From Pseudomonadota bacterium (GTDB taxonomy: Bacteria; Myxococcota_A; Polyangia; Haliangiales; Haliangiaceae): a stretch of DNA of 18,401 bases. Each line of letters opens with the position of its first letter. Within the stretch, counting starts at the first letter, position 1. Both the position numbers and the translations under genes were made by a program. The notes beneath the pieces are model-generated. The model did no database searches and had not been told where the DNA came from. It worked only from the letters and a program-made list of their open reading frames with translations. The stretch lies in the NCBI GenBank assembly GCA_023430775.1, contig JAEYYY010000439.1:1-18401 (forward strand). The letters run 5' to 3'. Of the stretch, positions 8,210 to 15,273 are shown piece after piece.

Positions 8210-8264
8210 CCCTCGAGTGCGATCGAGAACGCACTCGACAAGCGAGTGGTCAGAGGGGCCTCGC
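8210..8264 (+). repeat. Repeat left arm, copy 1
   Basis: This is the most diverged copy. It contains the small stem CACTCG (8232-8237) with CGAGTG (8243-8248) around ACAAG. Copies 2 and 3 change both sides of one base pair here, so pairing is kept. Confidence 0.8.
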
Positions 8265-8371
8265 TGCGCTCGGCATGGCGCCAAGCCCGCCCCAAGGCTT
8301 TTCCAAAGAACCCTTGGCGAACCTCGGCGGCTTGGCGCCGCGCGACGCGAAGCGGCGCCCCTCTGAACACG

Positions 8372-8427
8372 CCCTCGAGCGCGATCGAGATCGCACGCGA
8401 CAAAGCGCGTGGTCAGAGGGGCCTCGC
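8372..8427 (+). repeat. Repeat left arm, copy 2
   Basis: The small stem is CACGCG (8394-8399) with CGCGTG (8406-8411). The arm runs straight into right arm 2, which makes a compact hairpin with an 18-base loop (8413-8450). Confidence 0.8.
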
Positions 8428-8455
8428 GACGCGAAGCGGCGCCCCTCTGAACAGG

Positions 8456-8509
8456 CCCTCGAGCTCGATCGAGATCGCACGCGACAAAGCGCGTGGTCAA
8501 GGGGCCTCG
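8456..8509 (+). repeat. Repeat left arm, copy 3
   Basis: This is nearly identical to copy 2, with stem CACGCG (8478-8483) and CGCGTG (8490-8495), but lacks two bases before GGGGCCTCGC. It continues to about 8553 with sequence like the interior of copy 1, ending at the RCC1 gene stop. Confidence 0.8.
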
Positions 8510-8555
8510 CTGCGCTCGGCAAGCCGCCGCCAAGCCGCGCCAGGGCTTTCCGGAT

Positions 8556-9629
8556 CTACAGCTCGATGCCGATCCGCGTCGGCGTGCGGACCTCGTGGTC
8601 GTACGGCATGCCGATCCCGATCTCGCCATCGCCGTTCATGCCCCAGCAGTAGACCTGTCCCTGATAGACGCCGCAGCTCTGCGCCCAGCCCGCGCTGACC
8701 GCGGTCCAGCCGGCGAACGTGCCGAGCTGCTGTGGAGTGACGACATCGTCCTGCGTCGGCACGCCGGTGCCGAGCTGCCCCATGTCGTTGCGGCCCCAGC
8801 AGTGCAGCGTGCCATCGAGCTTGAGGGCGCACGCGTGATCGCGCGCCGCGATCGCTTCGCTCCAGTCGGTGGCCAGATCGATGTCGACCTCGTCGACATG
8901 ATCGAACTGCAGGAACCCGAGCGTGCGGTCCTCGCGGATGCCGAACACGCCACCGAGACCGGTCGCGAGGCCGCGCCACCGCGTGTTGCCGATCTGCATC
9001 GGTGGCTCGTGCGGCGTGTGCGGATCTTCTTCGACCTTGTAGTCGTTCCACCGCCACAGCGTGCCGTCGGCGGCGATCGCGTGCGTCGTGTACCAGCTGC
9101 TCGACACCGCGCGCCAGGTGCCGGGCAGCCGCGTCGGCACCTCGGTCGGAGCGCGCGAGCAATCTTGCTGTCCGAGATCGATACCGCCCCAGCACATCAG
9201 CGAGGCGTCGTCGTCGATCGCACACGAGTGACCGCCGCCGGTGGCGACGCTGATCCAGCTCGCCTGCGTGCCGACCTGCCGCGGTTCGATCGCCGACTCG
9301 CGCGTGCCATCGCCGAGCTGCCCCGCGCAGTTGCGGCCCCAGCACCACAGCGTGCCGTCATCGCGAATGCCACAGGCATGACCGGCAGTCACCGAGACGT
9401 CGCGCCAGCGAAACTCGGGAAACCGTTCGTGCGGCAGGCCGGTCGCCGGATCGCCTTGATCACCCGCGGCATCGTCGTTGCCGAAGAAGCGGCCCCAGCA
9501 GTAGAGCTCGCCGGTGGTGGCGATCGCGCAGCTCGCACTCTCGTTGCCGGAGATCCGCACGCCGACTGGCTCGGTCACGAGGTTGTCGCCGCAGGCAGCA
9601 GCAAGCAACACGACCGACCAGCAACGCAC
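8556..9629 (-). CDS. RCC1-repeat (seven-blade propeller) lipoprotein
   Basis: This 357-aa protein starts at GTG 9629 with MRCWSVVLLAAAC, giving lipobox LAAAC and a lipidated Cys at residue 13. The mature part contains seven RCC1-type repeats, each about 40-50 residues, with the pattern 'S-x-G-x-x-x-CAI-x-x-x-G-x-LYCWG'. Blades 1-3, 6 and 7 keep two Cys each (in CAI/CGI/CAL and CWG), so disulfides within blades are likely outside the cytoplasm. Blades 4 and 5 are degenerate and have lost the Cys and CWG motifs. In eukaryotes RCC1 is a Ran exchange factor; bacterial repeats of this kind are usually just binding propellers. The kinase gene lies 49 bases upstream on the same strand, so the pair may be co-transcribed. 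Confidence 0.88.
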   Translation of the reverse strand: MRCWSVVLLAAACGDNLVTEPVGVRISGNESASCAIATTGELYCWGRFFGNDDAAGDQGDPATGLPHERFPEFRWRDVSVTAGHACGIRDDGTLWCWGRNCAGQLGDGTRESAIEPRQVGTQASWISVATGGGHSCAIDDDASLMCWGGIDLGQQDCSRAPTEVPTRLPGTWRAVSSSWYTTHAIAADGTLWRWNDYKVEEDPHTPHEPPMQIGNTRWRGLATGLGGVFGIREDRTLGFLQFDHVDEVDIDLATDWSEAIAARDHACALKLDGTLHCWGRNDMGQLGTGVPTQDDVVTPQQLGTFAGWTAVSAGWAQSCGVYQGQVYCWGMNGDGEIGIGMPYDHEVRTPTRIGIEL

Positions 9630-9678
9630 GGTGCGATCGTAGCAAACGGGCCCTGGCGGTTGGTGTCCGAAGTTCGAG

Positions 9679-10590
9679 CTAGCCGGCGAGCGCGAGCTGC
9701 GTCGCCGGATGTGCCAGCCCCGCGAGCGCCGCCACGATCTCGTGCATCGTCGGGCGGTGCGCCGGATCCTTCGCGAGCGCCCGCATGATCACGCGCTCGA
9801 GCTCCATCGGACAGACGGCGAGCCACGACGGCCGCGCCGGGCGTTGCTCGAGGTGCGCCATCATCAGCTCGGGCAACGAGCCGTCGAACGGCGGCGTGCC
9901 CGTGACCAGATCGTAGAGCAGGCAGCCGAGCGCGTAGACATCGGACGCCGCCTGCGGCCGGCCTTCCCACTGCTCGGGTGCCATGCACCACGGCGTGCCG
10001 GCGATCGCGCTGTCGTCGGCAAACGGCTCGTCGACGAGACGCGACACGCCGAAGTCGAGCAGCTTGATCTGGAGGCTCGCGCCCGCGACTCCTGTCGCGA
10101 GCACCAGGATGTTGTCGTGCTTGACGTCGCAGTGCACGACACCGGCGTCGTGCAACGCCGCGAGCGCCGCCGCGACCTGCGTGCCGATCGTCAGGATCGC
10201 CTGGATGCCGAGCCGCTCGCGATCCGCGATCGCCGCCAGCGTCTCGCCATCGAGGTACTCCATCACCAGGTACGGGATGTCGTTGTCGCTTCGCTCCGCC
10301 GAATGGATCGCGACCACGTTCGGGTGGGTGGTGCGCGAGGCCAGCTCGTACTCGGCGTACAGCCGATCGACCACCTCGGGGTGATTGGCGAACTGCGGGT
10401 CGAGCACCTTGAGGGCGACCCGCTCGCGGGTCTCGGCATGCTCGGCGAGATAAATGTTTCCCATCCCACCGCGCGCGAGCGGGGTGATGACCTCGTAGCT
10501 CCCGAACTGGCGAGCGCGCCGAGGGGCGCGAGCGGCGGCGAGGGCGAGCGGGATCACGCGTCCCGTCGGCATGGTCTCGTCTGGCCGCAT
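9679..10590 (-). CDS. Soluble Hanks-type serine/threonine protein kinase (non-RD)
   Basis: This 303-aa cytosolic kinase is close to a bare catalytic domain. From ATG 10590 the motifs are a Gly-rich loop LARGGMGNIYLA (38-49), the ATP-anchoring K61 in VALKVLD, a helix-C Glu at 80 or 82, and the catalytic loop HCDVKHDN with D155, K157 and N160. DFG follows at 179-181, then the APE motif in GTPWCMAPEQW and DVYALGCLLYDL. The usual HRD Arg is Cys, making it a non-RD kinase. No transmembrane helix or sensor domain follows the kinase domain, so activation must come from partners. ATG 10572 is an alternative start. The frame stays open upstream to 10791, but that part does not resemble the family. Confidence 0.93.
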   Translation of the reverse strand: MRPDETMPTGRVIPLALAAARAPRRARQFGSYEVITPLARGGMGNIYLAEHAETRERVALKVLDPQFANHPEVVDRLYAEYELASRTTHPNVVAIHSAERSDNDIPYLVMEYLDGETLAAIADRERLGIQAILTIGTQVAAALAALHDAGVVHCDVKHDNILVLATGVAGASLQIKLLDFGVSRLVDEPFADDSAIAGTPWCMAPEQWEGRPQAASDVYALGCLLYDLVTGTPPFDGSLPELMMAHLEQRPARPSWLAVCPMELERVIMRALAKDPAHRPTMHEIVAALAGLAHPATQLALAG

Positions 10591-10605
10591 CGTGCAGCAG
10601 CACTG

Positions 10606-10621
10606 TGCATCGGTGATGCCA
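10606..10621 (-). promoter_or_regulatory. Sigma-54-like -24/-12 motif or inverted repeat before the kinase
   Basis: On the minus strand this reads TGGCATCACCGATGCA, with GG and GC at the sigma-54 spacing (consensus TGGCAC-N5-TTGCA). The core GCATC-GGT-GATGC is also a perfect inverted repeat, so an operator is equally possible. If used as a promoter it would favour ATG 10572 as the start. The match is imperfect. Confidence 0.25.
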
Positions 10622-10844
10622 GGGCGGTTCGGGTACGCCTCGGGCTGTCGTTCCCCCGAGTTCACGCGAGATGGCAAAGCTTGCCCCTCCGTCAGCCCGT
10701 AGAAAACTGAGACAGCTCCTGTGGCGATGTCACGACAAGACTGTTGGCGATGCGCGACACCCGCAGGCTGTGAGCCGCTGACGGCGCACATCGCTAAACC
10801 GAAACCGGGTGGCGTTCGTATGACAGTCGAGCAACCGAATGTGT
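10622..10844. other. Intergenic region without a convincing gene
   Basis: This lies between the kinase start and the end of the double-thioredoxin gene, both on the minus strand. Short open frames occur on both strands, but none shows a family motif or good start signal. The AT content is slightly higher than in the flanking genes (for example GTAGAAAACTGAGAC near 10699), as expected for a promoter of the kinase unit; no clear -35/-10 pair was found. Confidence 0.4.
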
Positions 10845-10862
10845 CGAAGTGTTGTCACTTCG
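10845..10862 (-). terminator. Stem-loop at the end of the double-DsbA gene
   Basis: CGAAGTG (10845-10851) and CACTTCG (10856-10862) form a 7-bp stem with a 4-base loop that overlaps the stop codon. No T-run follows on the minus strand, so the termination role is tentative. Confidence 0.35.
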
Positions 10863-12342
10863 GCAGATCGATGCCGGATGCCGAGCACACCAGCGCGGCA
10901 TGACCGCGCGCCGCGCCTGCGAGCCCGGTCGCGAGCTCGAGAGCGCGAGCGCGATCGCGACGCCGGCAGGCCGCGGCAACCGCCCGCCCGTGGTCGTCGG
11001 CGCGCGGTGCCAGCTTGATCGCACCTGTCACCGGCACGCGCGAAGGATCCGCACGCTCGCTGCCGATCGCGTTGCTCATGAACAGCGCGTAGACGTCGCT
11101 CGCCGCGATGCCGCTGGTCACCGCGGCCTTCGCGAGGGCGAGCTGGACGTCGATGATCTTGTCGAGCGTGTCGGCATCCTTGCTGCCGGAGACCGGCGTG
11201 CCGTTGATGAACATCGTCGGCGTGCCATCGACTCCGAGCGCCTCGGCATCCGCACTCTCCGAGGCGACCAGATCGCGATAGCGGCGATCGTCGAGCGCCG
11301 CCTCGAGCGCGGGGACGTCCATCCCGACCTCCCGCGCGTAGCGCGCGAGATCCGGCCGGGTCAGCGCCTGGTAGTTCGCGAACAGCTTGTCGTGGAACGC
11401 CCAGAACTTGCCCTGGTTCGCGGCGACCACCGAGGCCTCGGCCGCGAGGTGCGCGTGCTTGTGAAAGCGCATCGCGAAGTGGCGATAGATCACGCGGACG
11501 TTGTCGCCGTACTTCTCGCGCGCGTGATGGAGCACCGGCGCGAGCCGCGCGCAGAACGGACACTGGAAGTCGCCCCACGCGACGATCGTGACCAGCGCGT
11601 CATCGGGGCCCGACTGATGGCCCGGGAGGCCGAGGCCGACGCGATACGTCTGCTTCGGATCGAGCTCGAACGAGGTCGGCGCCGAGCGCGGCGTATCGGC
11701 GCTGATCGCACCGTGGGCGACCAGCGCCTCGTAGTCGCCACCCTTGGCGGCGCGGACGAGCTCCTCGTCGACGACCTCGGCGAACACCCGGAGCGGCTGG
11801 TTGCCGTGCACCGGGCGGCCGTTGATGAAGAACGTCGGCGTGCCGGTGACGCCGAGCACCGCCGCATCCTTGACGTCGGCCTGGATCTGCGCGCGATAGA
11901 CGCCGGTATCGAGCGCGGCGCGGAACCGCACCATGTCGAGGCCGAGCTCGCGCGCGATCAGCTCGGTGCCCGCGCGATCGACGCGACCACCGATCGCATA
12001 GATCCGATCCGACATCGGCTTGAACCGACCCTGCGCGTGCGCGGCGAACGAAGCCTCGATGCCCTCGGTGCGATCCTCGTCGAGCGGCAGCACGCGATGC
12101 ACCCAGCGGATCTGACCGGGGTACAGGCGCTCGAGCGCGTCGAGCGTGAACTGCACGCGGTAGCAATAGCCGCAGTTAAAATCGCTCCACGCGACGATCG
12201 TGATCGGTGCGTTCGCCGGGCCGACGACGGGGCCGGTGCCGAGCGGCACCTTGTAGACCGTCTTCGAGTCGAAGCCCAGGCGATCGGCGCGGGCGCTCGT
12301 CCCGAGCATCACGAGCAGCGCGGCGACCAGCAGCGACTTCAT
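10855..12342 (-). CDS. Exported protein with two DsbA-type thioredoxin domains
   Basis: This 495-aa protein has a signal peptide (residues 1-19, ending SARA before DRLG). Two thioredoxin-like domains follow. The first spans about residues 27-210, with active site C57-G-Y-C60 and cis-Pro 169 in GTPTFFING. The second spans about 230-410, with C261-P-F-C264 and cis-Pro 375 in GTPTMFING. Each has the helical insertion typical of the DsbA/Thioredoxin_4 group. Thiol oxidation or isomerisation of exported proteins is the expected role. A C-terminal extension of about 100 residues has a single late Cys and no known motif. Two complete domains in one chain is unusual, since most relatives have one. 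ATG 12342 overlaps the TsaE stop (ATGA), so translation is probably coupled. Confidence 0.9.
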   Translation of the reverse strand: MKSLLVAALLVMLGTSARADRLGFDSKTVYKVPLGTGPVVGPANAPITIVAWSDFNCGYCYRVQFTLDALERLYPGQIRWVHRVLPLDEDRTEGIEASFAAHAQGRFKPMSDRIYAIGGRVDRAGTELIARELGLDMVRFRAALDTGVYRAQIQADVKDAAVLGVTGTPTFFINGRPVHGNQPLRVFAEVVDEELVRAAKGGDYEALVAHGAISADTPRSAPTSFELDPKQTYRVGLGLPGHQSGPDDALVTIVAWGDFQCPFCARLAPVLHHAREKYGDNVRVIYRHFAMRFHKHAHLAAEASVVAANQGKFWAFHDKLFANYQALTRPDLARYAREVGMDVPALEAALDDRRYRDLVASESADAEALGVDGTPTMFINGTPVSGSKDADTLDKIIDVQLALAKAAVTSGIAASDVYALFMSNAIGSERADPSRVPVTGAIKLAPRADDHGRAVAAACRRRDRARALELATGLAGAARGHAALVCSASGIDLPK

Positions 12343-12806
12343 GCTCGTGAACCTAGCAGCTCGTCGGCGAGCCTGCTCGCCAGAAGCTGCCCGCGCGGCC
12401 CGGTCCCGGTGGCGGTCAAGGACCGGCGATCGCCGACGTGCGTCAGCTCGAGGCGCAGGTGATCCGCGGGCATGACGTCGAACTTGTCGGCCCACTCGAC
12501 CACCGTGATCCCGCGGCGATCTCCGATCGCGTCGTCGAGCCCGAGCTCCGGCAGCTCGGCCTCGCGCTCGAGGCGATAGAGGTCGACATGCCAGACGACG
12601 AGCCGGCCCCCCGGATACTCGTTGACCAGCGAGAACGTCGGGCTCGCCGCCTCGCCGCCGCCGAGCGCCGCGACCAGCCCGCTGACCAGCGTGGTCTTGC
12701 CGGCGCCGAGAGCGCCTACCAGCGCGATCGCGTCGCCGCCTTCGACCACTGCCGCGAGTGCCTCCCCTGCCCCGCGGGTCGCGCGCTCGTCGGCCAGCTC
12801 GATCAT
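12339..12806 (-). CDS. tsaE: TsaE, tRNA threonylcarbamoyladenosine biosynthesis ATPase
   Basis: TsaE is a cytosolic P-loop ATPase that works with TsaB and TsaD to transfer threonylcarbamoyl to A37 of ANN-decoding tRNAs. The 155-aa length is normal. Visible motifs are Walker A GALGAGKTT (31-39), the SPTFSLVNEY switch segment (55-64), HVDLYRL with D75, and VVEWADK with E105-W106. The start ATG overlaps the stop of the upstream CesT-like gene, and the stop overlaps the start of the double-thioredoxin gene. These ATGA overlaps on both sides imply one mRNA. TsaB and TsaD are not in the window. Confidence 0.95.
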   Translation of the reverse strand: MIELADERATRGAGEALAAVVEGGDAIALVGALGAGKTTLVSGLVAALGGGEAASPTFSLVNEYPGGRLVVWHVDLYRLEREAELPELGLDDAIGDRRGITVVEWADKFDVMPADHLRLELTHVGDRRSLTATGTGPRGQLLASRLADELLGSRA

Positions 12807-13222
12807 GCGAGCTCTTTGGCCAGCCTGTCGTCCCAGTGATCCGCGGTCGCGGCGATCGAGTGCACGAGATCCTCGAACTCCTCGTAGTCGAGCCCCTCGA
12901 GCCCTCGCAAGATCCGCAGGTAGAGATCGCCGGTCTGCGGGTGCAGCGCGAACGCCGCGTCCTTGGTCTCGACGAACGATAGCGTCAGCAGCCGCCTGGC
13001 CTTGTCGGCATCGAGCGCCGGCGCACTGGCCACCTTCGCCAGCAGCAGCAGCACGTCGCGGTCCTCGAGCACGTGGATCGACACCACGGCCGAGCCGCGC
13101 TGGATCGACCCGGTGCCATCCGCCGCGAGCGGCGGGAGCGTCAGGTTGCGGTCGCGCGCGAACCGCTCGAGCAACTCCGCCACACGTGCCTTCGGGTCAA
13201 ACGCCCGGGTGCCATCGTCCAT
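12803..13222 (-). CDS. CesT/YbjN-like small protein (type III chaperone-like fold)
   Basis: This 139-aa protein has the layout of the CesT/SycE chaperone and YbjN family. An N-terminal helix (ARVAELLERFARD) is followed by alternating strands (SAVVSIHVL, DVLLLLAKVA), a 'FALHPQTGDLYLRILRGLEGL' strand pair, and a final helix with a Trp (FEDLVHSIAATADHWDDRL). That tail, with 'h-L-x-h-...-hD-x-EEF-x-L-h', is characteristic of the type III secretion chaperone fold. No conserved catalytic residue is expected. The identification is by pattern, not a clear family signature, so a plain YbjN-domain protein is the alternative. It is first in the minus-strand operon and is only 38 bases from the divergent peptidase start. 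Confidence 0.62.
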   Translation of the reverse strand: MDDGTRAFDPKARVAELLERFARDRNLTLPPLAADGTGSIQRGSAVVSIHVLEDRDVLLLLAKVASAPALDADKARRLLTLSFVETKDAAFALHPQTGDLYLRILRGLEGLDYEEFEDLVHSIAATADHWDDRLAKELA

Positions 13223-13250
13223 CGAGCGGAACGTACCTCAGTTTGGTATA

Positions 13251-13255
13251 GAGGG
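13251..13255 (+). promoter_or_regulatory. Ribosome binding site for the M1 peptidase
   Basis: GAGGG lies 5 bases before ATG 13261 and 8 before ATG 13264. The first codons are ATG-ATG, and the spacing slightly favours the second. The two starts differ by one Met. Confidence 0.6.
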
Positions 13256-13260
13256 TCTCG

Positions 13261-15273
13261 ATGATGAGCCGCCGCGTCGCCGCCGTCGTGCTGCTGCTCT
13301 TCATCCTGAGTTGCGGCCGCGAATCGAAGACCCAGCGCGTCCGGCCGATGCCGAAGATCGATGGCAGCCCGGCCCTGCGAGGTGGCGGGCCGCCGCGCAG
13401 CAACCGGATCGCCAACTACAAGATCGAGGCGAAGCTCGATCCCGTGAAGCACCAGATCACGGCGACCCAGACCGTGGCCTGGACCAACACCGGCGAGACC
13501 TCGGTCGATCGGCTGCCGTTTCATCTCTACCTCAACGCGTTCAAGAACGAGTCGACGCTGTTCATGCGGACCTCGCGCGGCGAGATCCGCGGCGCGCGCG
13601 CGGCCCCGGATGGCTGGGGCTGGATCCAGATCGATTCGGTGTCGGTCGCCGGCGCCGATCTGACCGCGAAGCTCGTCGCGCCCGCGCAGGATCACGACGA
13701 GACCGTCGTCGAGCTCGCCCTGCCCACCCCGGTCGAGCCGGGCGGCACGATCGAGGTCGGCTTCAAGTTCACGGCGCAGCTGCCCGAGGTGTTCGCGCGC
13801 ACTGGCTTCAAGGGCGACTTCCACCTCGTCGGCCAGTGGTTCCCCAAGATCGGCGTGCGCGTCGGACCGCCGGGTGCCGAGCGCTGGGAGTGTCGGCCGT
13901 TCCACTCGCACCAGGAGTTCTTCGCCGACTTCGGCACCTACGACGTCACGCTGCTGGTGCCGAGCACGTACGTCGTCGCCGCGACCGGTGTGCTGGTCGG
14001 CGCGACCGAAGATCCGGGCGGGGTGCGCCGCTACACCTATCGCGCCGAGGACGTCCACGACTTCGTGTGGATGGCCGATCCGTACATGGAGGTGATGTCG
14101 GGGCCGGCGAAGCTCGAGGACGGCAGCACCGTCGAGGTTCGCGTGCTCTATCGCCCCGAGCAGAAGGACTTCGCGCGGCGCCACCTCGACGCCGCGATCG
14201 GCACGATCACCAAGTACTCGGCGATGTTCGTGCCGTATCCGTGGTCGATCATGACCGTCGTCGATCCGCCGGTCGATGCGGCGATGGCCGCCGGCGGCAT
14301 GGAGTATCCGACGCTGGTCACCACCGCCGGCGACACGGTGTTCGCGCGGCCGGGCATCCGCTTGCCCGAATTTGTCACGGTCCACGAGGTCGGCCACAAC
14401 TGGTTCCAGGGCATGCTGGCGTCGAACGAGCCGGCGGAGTCGTGGCTCGACGAGGGCGTCAACGAGTGGGCCAACAGCAAGGTGATGGCCGAGCTCTACG
14501 GGCCGCGGTCGAGCGTGATCGACTGGTGGGGTTGGCATGCGGAGGCCGCGGCACTGCGCCGCGCGATCACCGACGACCCCGGCTCGCTGCCGTCGCCGAT
14601 CGCCACCGCGGCGGCGTCGTTCGTCGATTTCGACAGCTACGCGACCGCGACCTATGCGAGCACGATGCGCGCGCTGATGACGCTCGAGAACGTCGTCGGC
14701 GCCACCCGGTTCGCGGCGGCGATGAAGACGTACGCGAGGACGTTCGCGTTCAAGCACCCGACCGGACGCGACCTGTTCGACACGCTGTCGAAGGAGCTCG
14801 GTCAGGATCTGTCGTGGTTCTTCGAGCCGGTGTTCCACCAGGTCGGCGGTCACCGGTTGTCGATCCGCAAGGCGGAGTGCACGCCGACGCACGCGCCGCG
14901 CGGCGTGTTCGGCAGCGGGTCGGCTCGCAAGACGGTGACCGCGACCGAGGCACCCGATGTCGGCTACGAGTGCGAGGTGGTGATCGCGAACACCGGCACC
15001 ATCCACGTGCCCGTCGAGATCGAGCTGCGGTTCGTCGACGGCGGCACCCAGCGCGTGCGCTGGGACGATCGCGGCACCACCCACTGGCAGCGGTTTCTGA
15101 TCCAGCGCAGCACGCCGCTCGCGGAGGTCCGGATCGATCCCGACGGCAAGCTGTGGCTCGGCTCGCCGATGCCGTATCACCACCGCATCGCGGGTGATGG
15201 CGATGCGTCGCTGCGCGCGGCGGCGTGGTTCGCGGCGGCGACCCAGACGCTCATGCAGGTGATCGGCATATGA
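13261..15273 (+). CDS. M1-family zinc metallopeptidase, lipoprotein
   Basis: This 670-aa protein is probably an aminopeptidase-like gluzincin anchored at the envelope. The N terminus ends in lipobox FILSC, with Cys at residue 18. An N-terminal beta domain of the M1 type follows (about 40-270, containing the YKIEAKLDP and VAWTNTGE strands). The exopeptidase motif is GGMEYP (345-350) in place of the classical GAMEN. Zinc-binding H375-E-x-x-H379 in HEVGHNW and E398 in WLDEGVNEW lie at the proper 18-residue gap. The last 130 residues form a beta-rich domain with two Cys. The substrate is not known. Its stop overlaps the start of a membrane protein (ATGA). Confidence 0.93.
   Translation: MMSRRVAAVVLLLFILSCGRESKTQRVRPMPKIDGSPALRGGGPPRSNRIANYKIEAKLDPVKHQITATQTVAWTNTGETSVDRLPFHLYLNAFKNESTLFMRTSRGEIRGARAAPDGWGWIQIDSVSVAGADLTAKLVAPAQDHDETVVELALPTPVEPGGTIEVGFKFTAQLPEVFARTGFKGDFHLVGQWFPKIGVRVGPPGAERWECRPFHSHQEFFADFGTYDVTLLVPSTYVVAATGVLVGATEDPGGVRRYTYRAEDVHDFVWMADPYMEVMSGPAKLEDGSTVEVRVLYRPEQKDFARRHLDAAIGTITKYSAMFVPYPWSIMTVVDPPVDAAMAAGGMEYPTLVTTAGDTVFARPGIRLPEFVTVHEVGHNWFQGMLASNEPAESWLDEGVNEWANSKVMAELYGPRSSVIDWWGWHAEAAALRRAITDDPGSLPSPIATAAASFVDFDSYATATYASTMRALMTLENVVGATRFAAAMKTYARTFAFKHPTGRDLFDTLSKELGQDLSWFFEPVFHQVGGHRLSIRKAECTPTHAPRGVFGSGSARKTVTATEAPDVGYECEVVIANTGTIHVPVEIELRFVDGGTQRVRWDDRGTTHWQRFLIQRSTPLAEVRIDPDGKLWLGSPMPYHHRIAGDGDASLRAAAWFAAATQTLMQVIGI

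Larger units (their letters stand above)
8192..8553. repeat. Cluster of three related hairpin-forming repeats (REP/MITE-like)
   Basis: This fills the roughly 400-base gap between two convergent genes and holds no convincing gene. Left-arm copies begin with CCCTCGAG at 8210, 8372 and 8456. Copies 2 and 3 share a 34-base exact match (8382-8415 and 8466-8499). A 27-base right arm is repeated exactly at 8342-8368 and 8426-8452. TCAGAGGGGC pairs with GCCCCTCTGA at 8250-8259/8357-8366 and 8413-8422/8441-8450. Copy 1 also contains a nested palindrome (8277-8287 with 8329-8339, and 8292-8297 with 8312-8317). Copy 3 shares copy 1's inner sequence but lacks the right arm. No transposase is present. Confidence 0.85.

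Noticed and set aside
8192..8553. CRISPR array
   Set aside because: Copies are irregularly spaced (162 and 84 bases), repeats are longer than typical and imperfect, there are no unique spacers of constant length and no cas genes.
8201..8629. Short minus-strand frames through the repeat cluster, containing HAERSEAP-like text
   Set aside because: Similar peptides arise when hairpin repeats of this kind are translated. They follow the repeat units and are not real proteins.
10591..10791. N-terminal extension of the kinase to 10791
   Set aside because: The extra 67 residues do not match the kinase family, include CCC and Pro-rich text, and cover the likely promoter region.
10721..10903. Small plus-strand frame of 60 codons in the kinase upstream gap
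   Set aside because: It runs into the end of the double-DsbA gene on the other strand, has no Shine-Dalgarno site and no motif.
10849..12462. Long open frame on the plus strand (537 codons)
   Set aside because: It lies opposite the double-DsbA and TsaE genes, has an Arg/Asp/Ala-biased composition and shows no family motif. It is a GC-driven shadow of the minus-strand genes.
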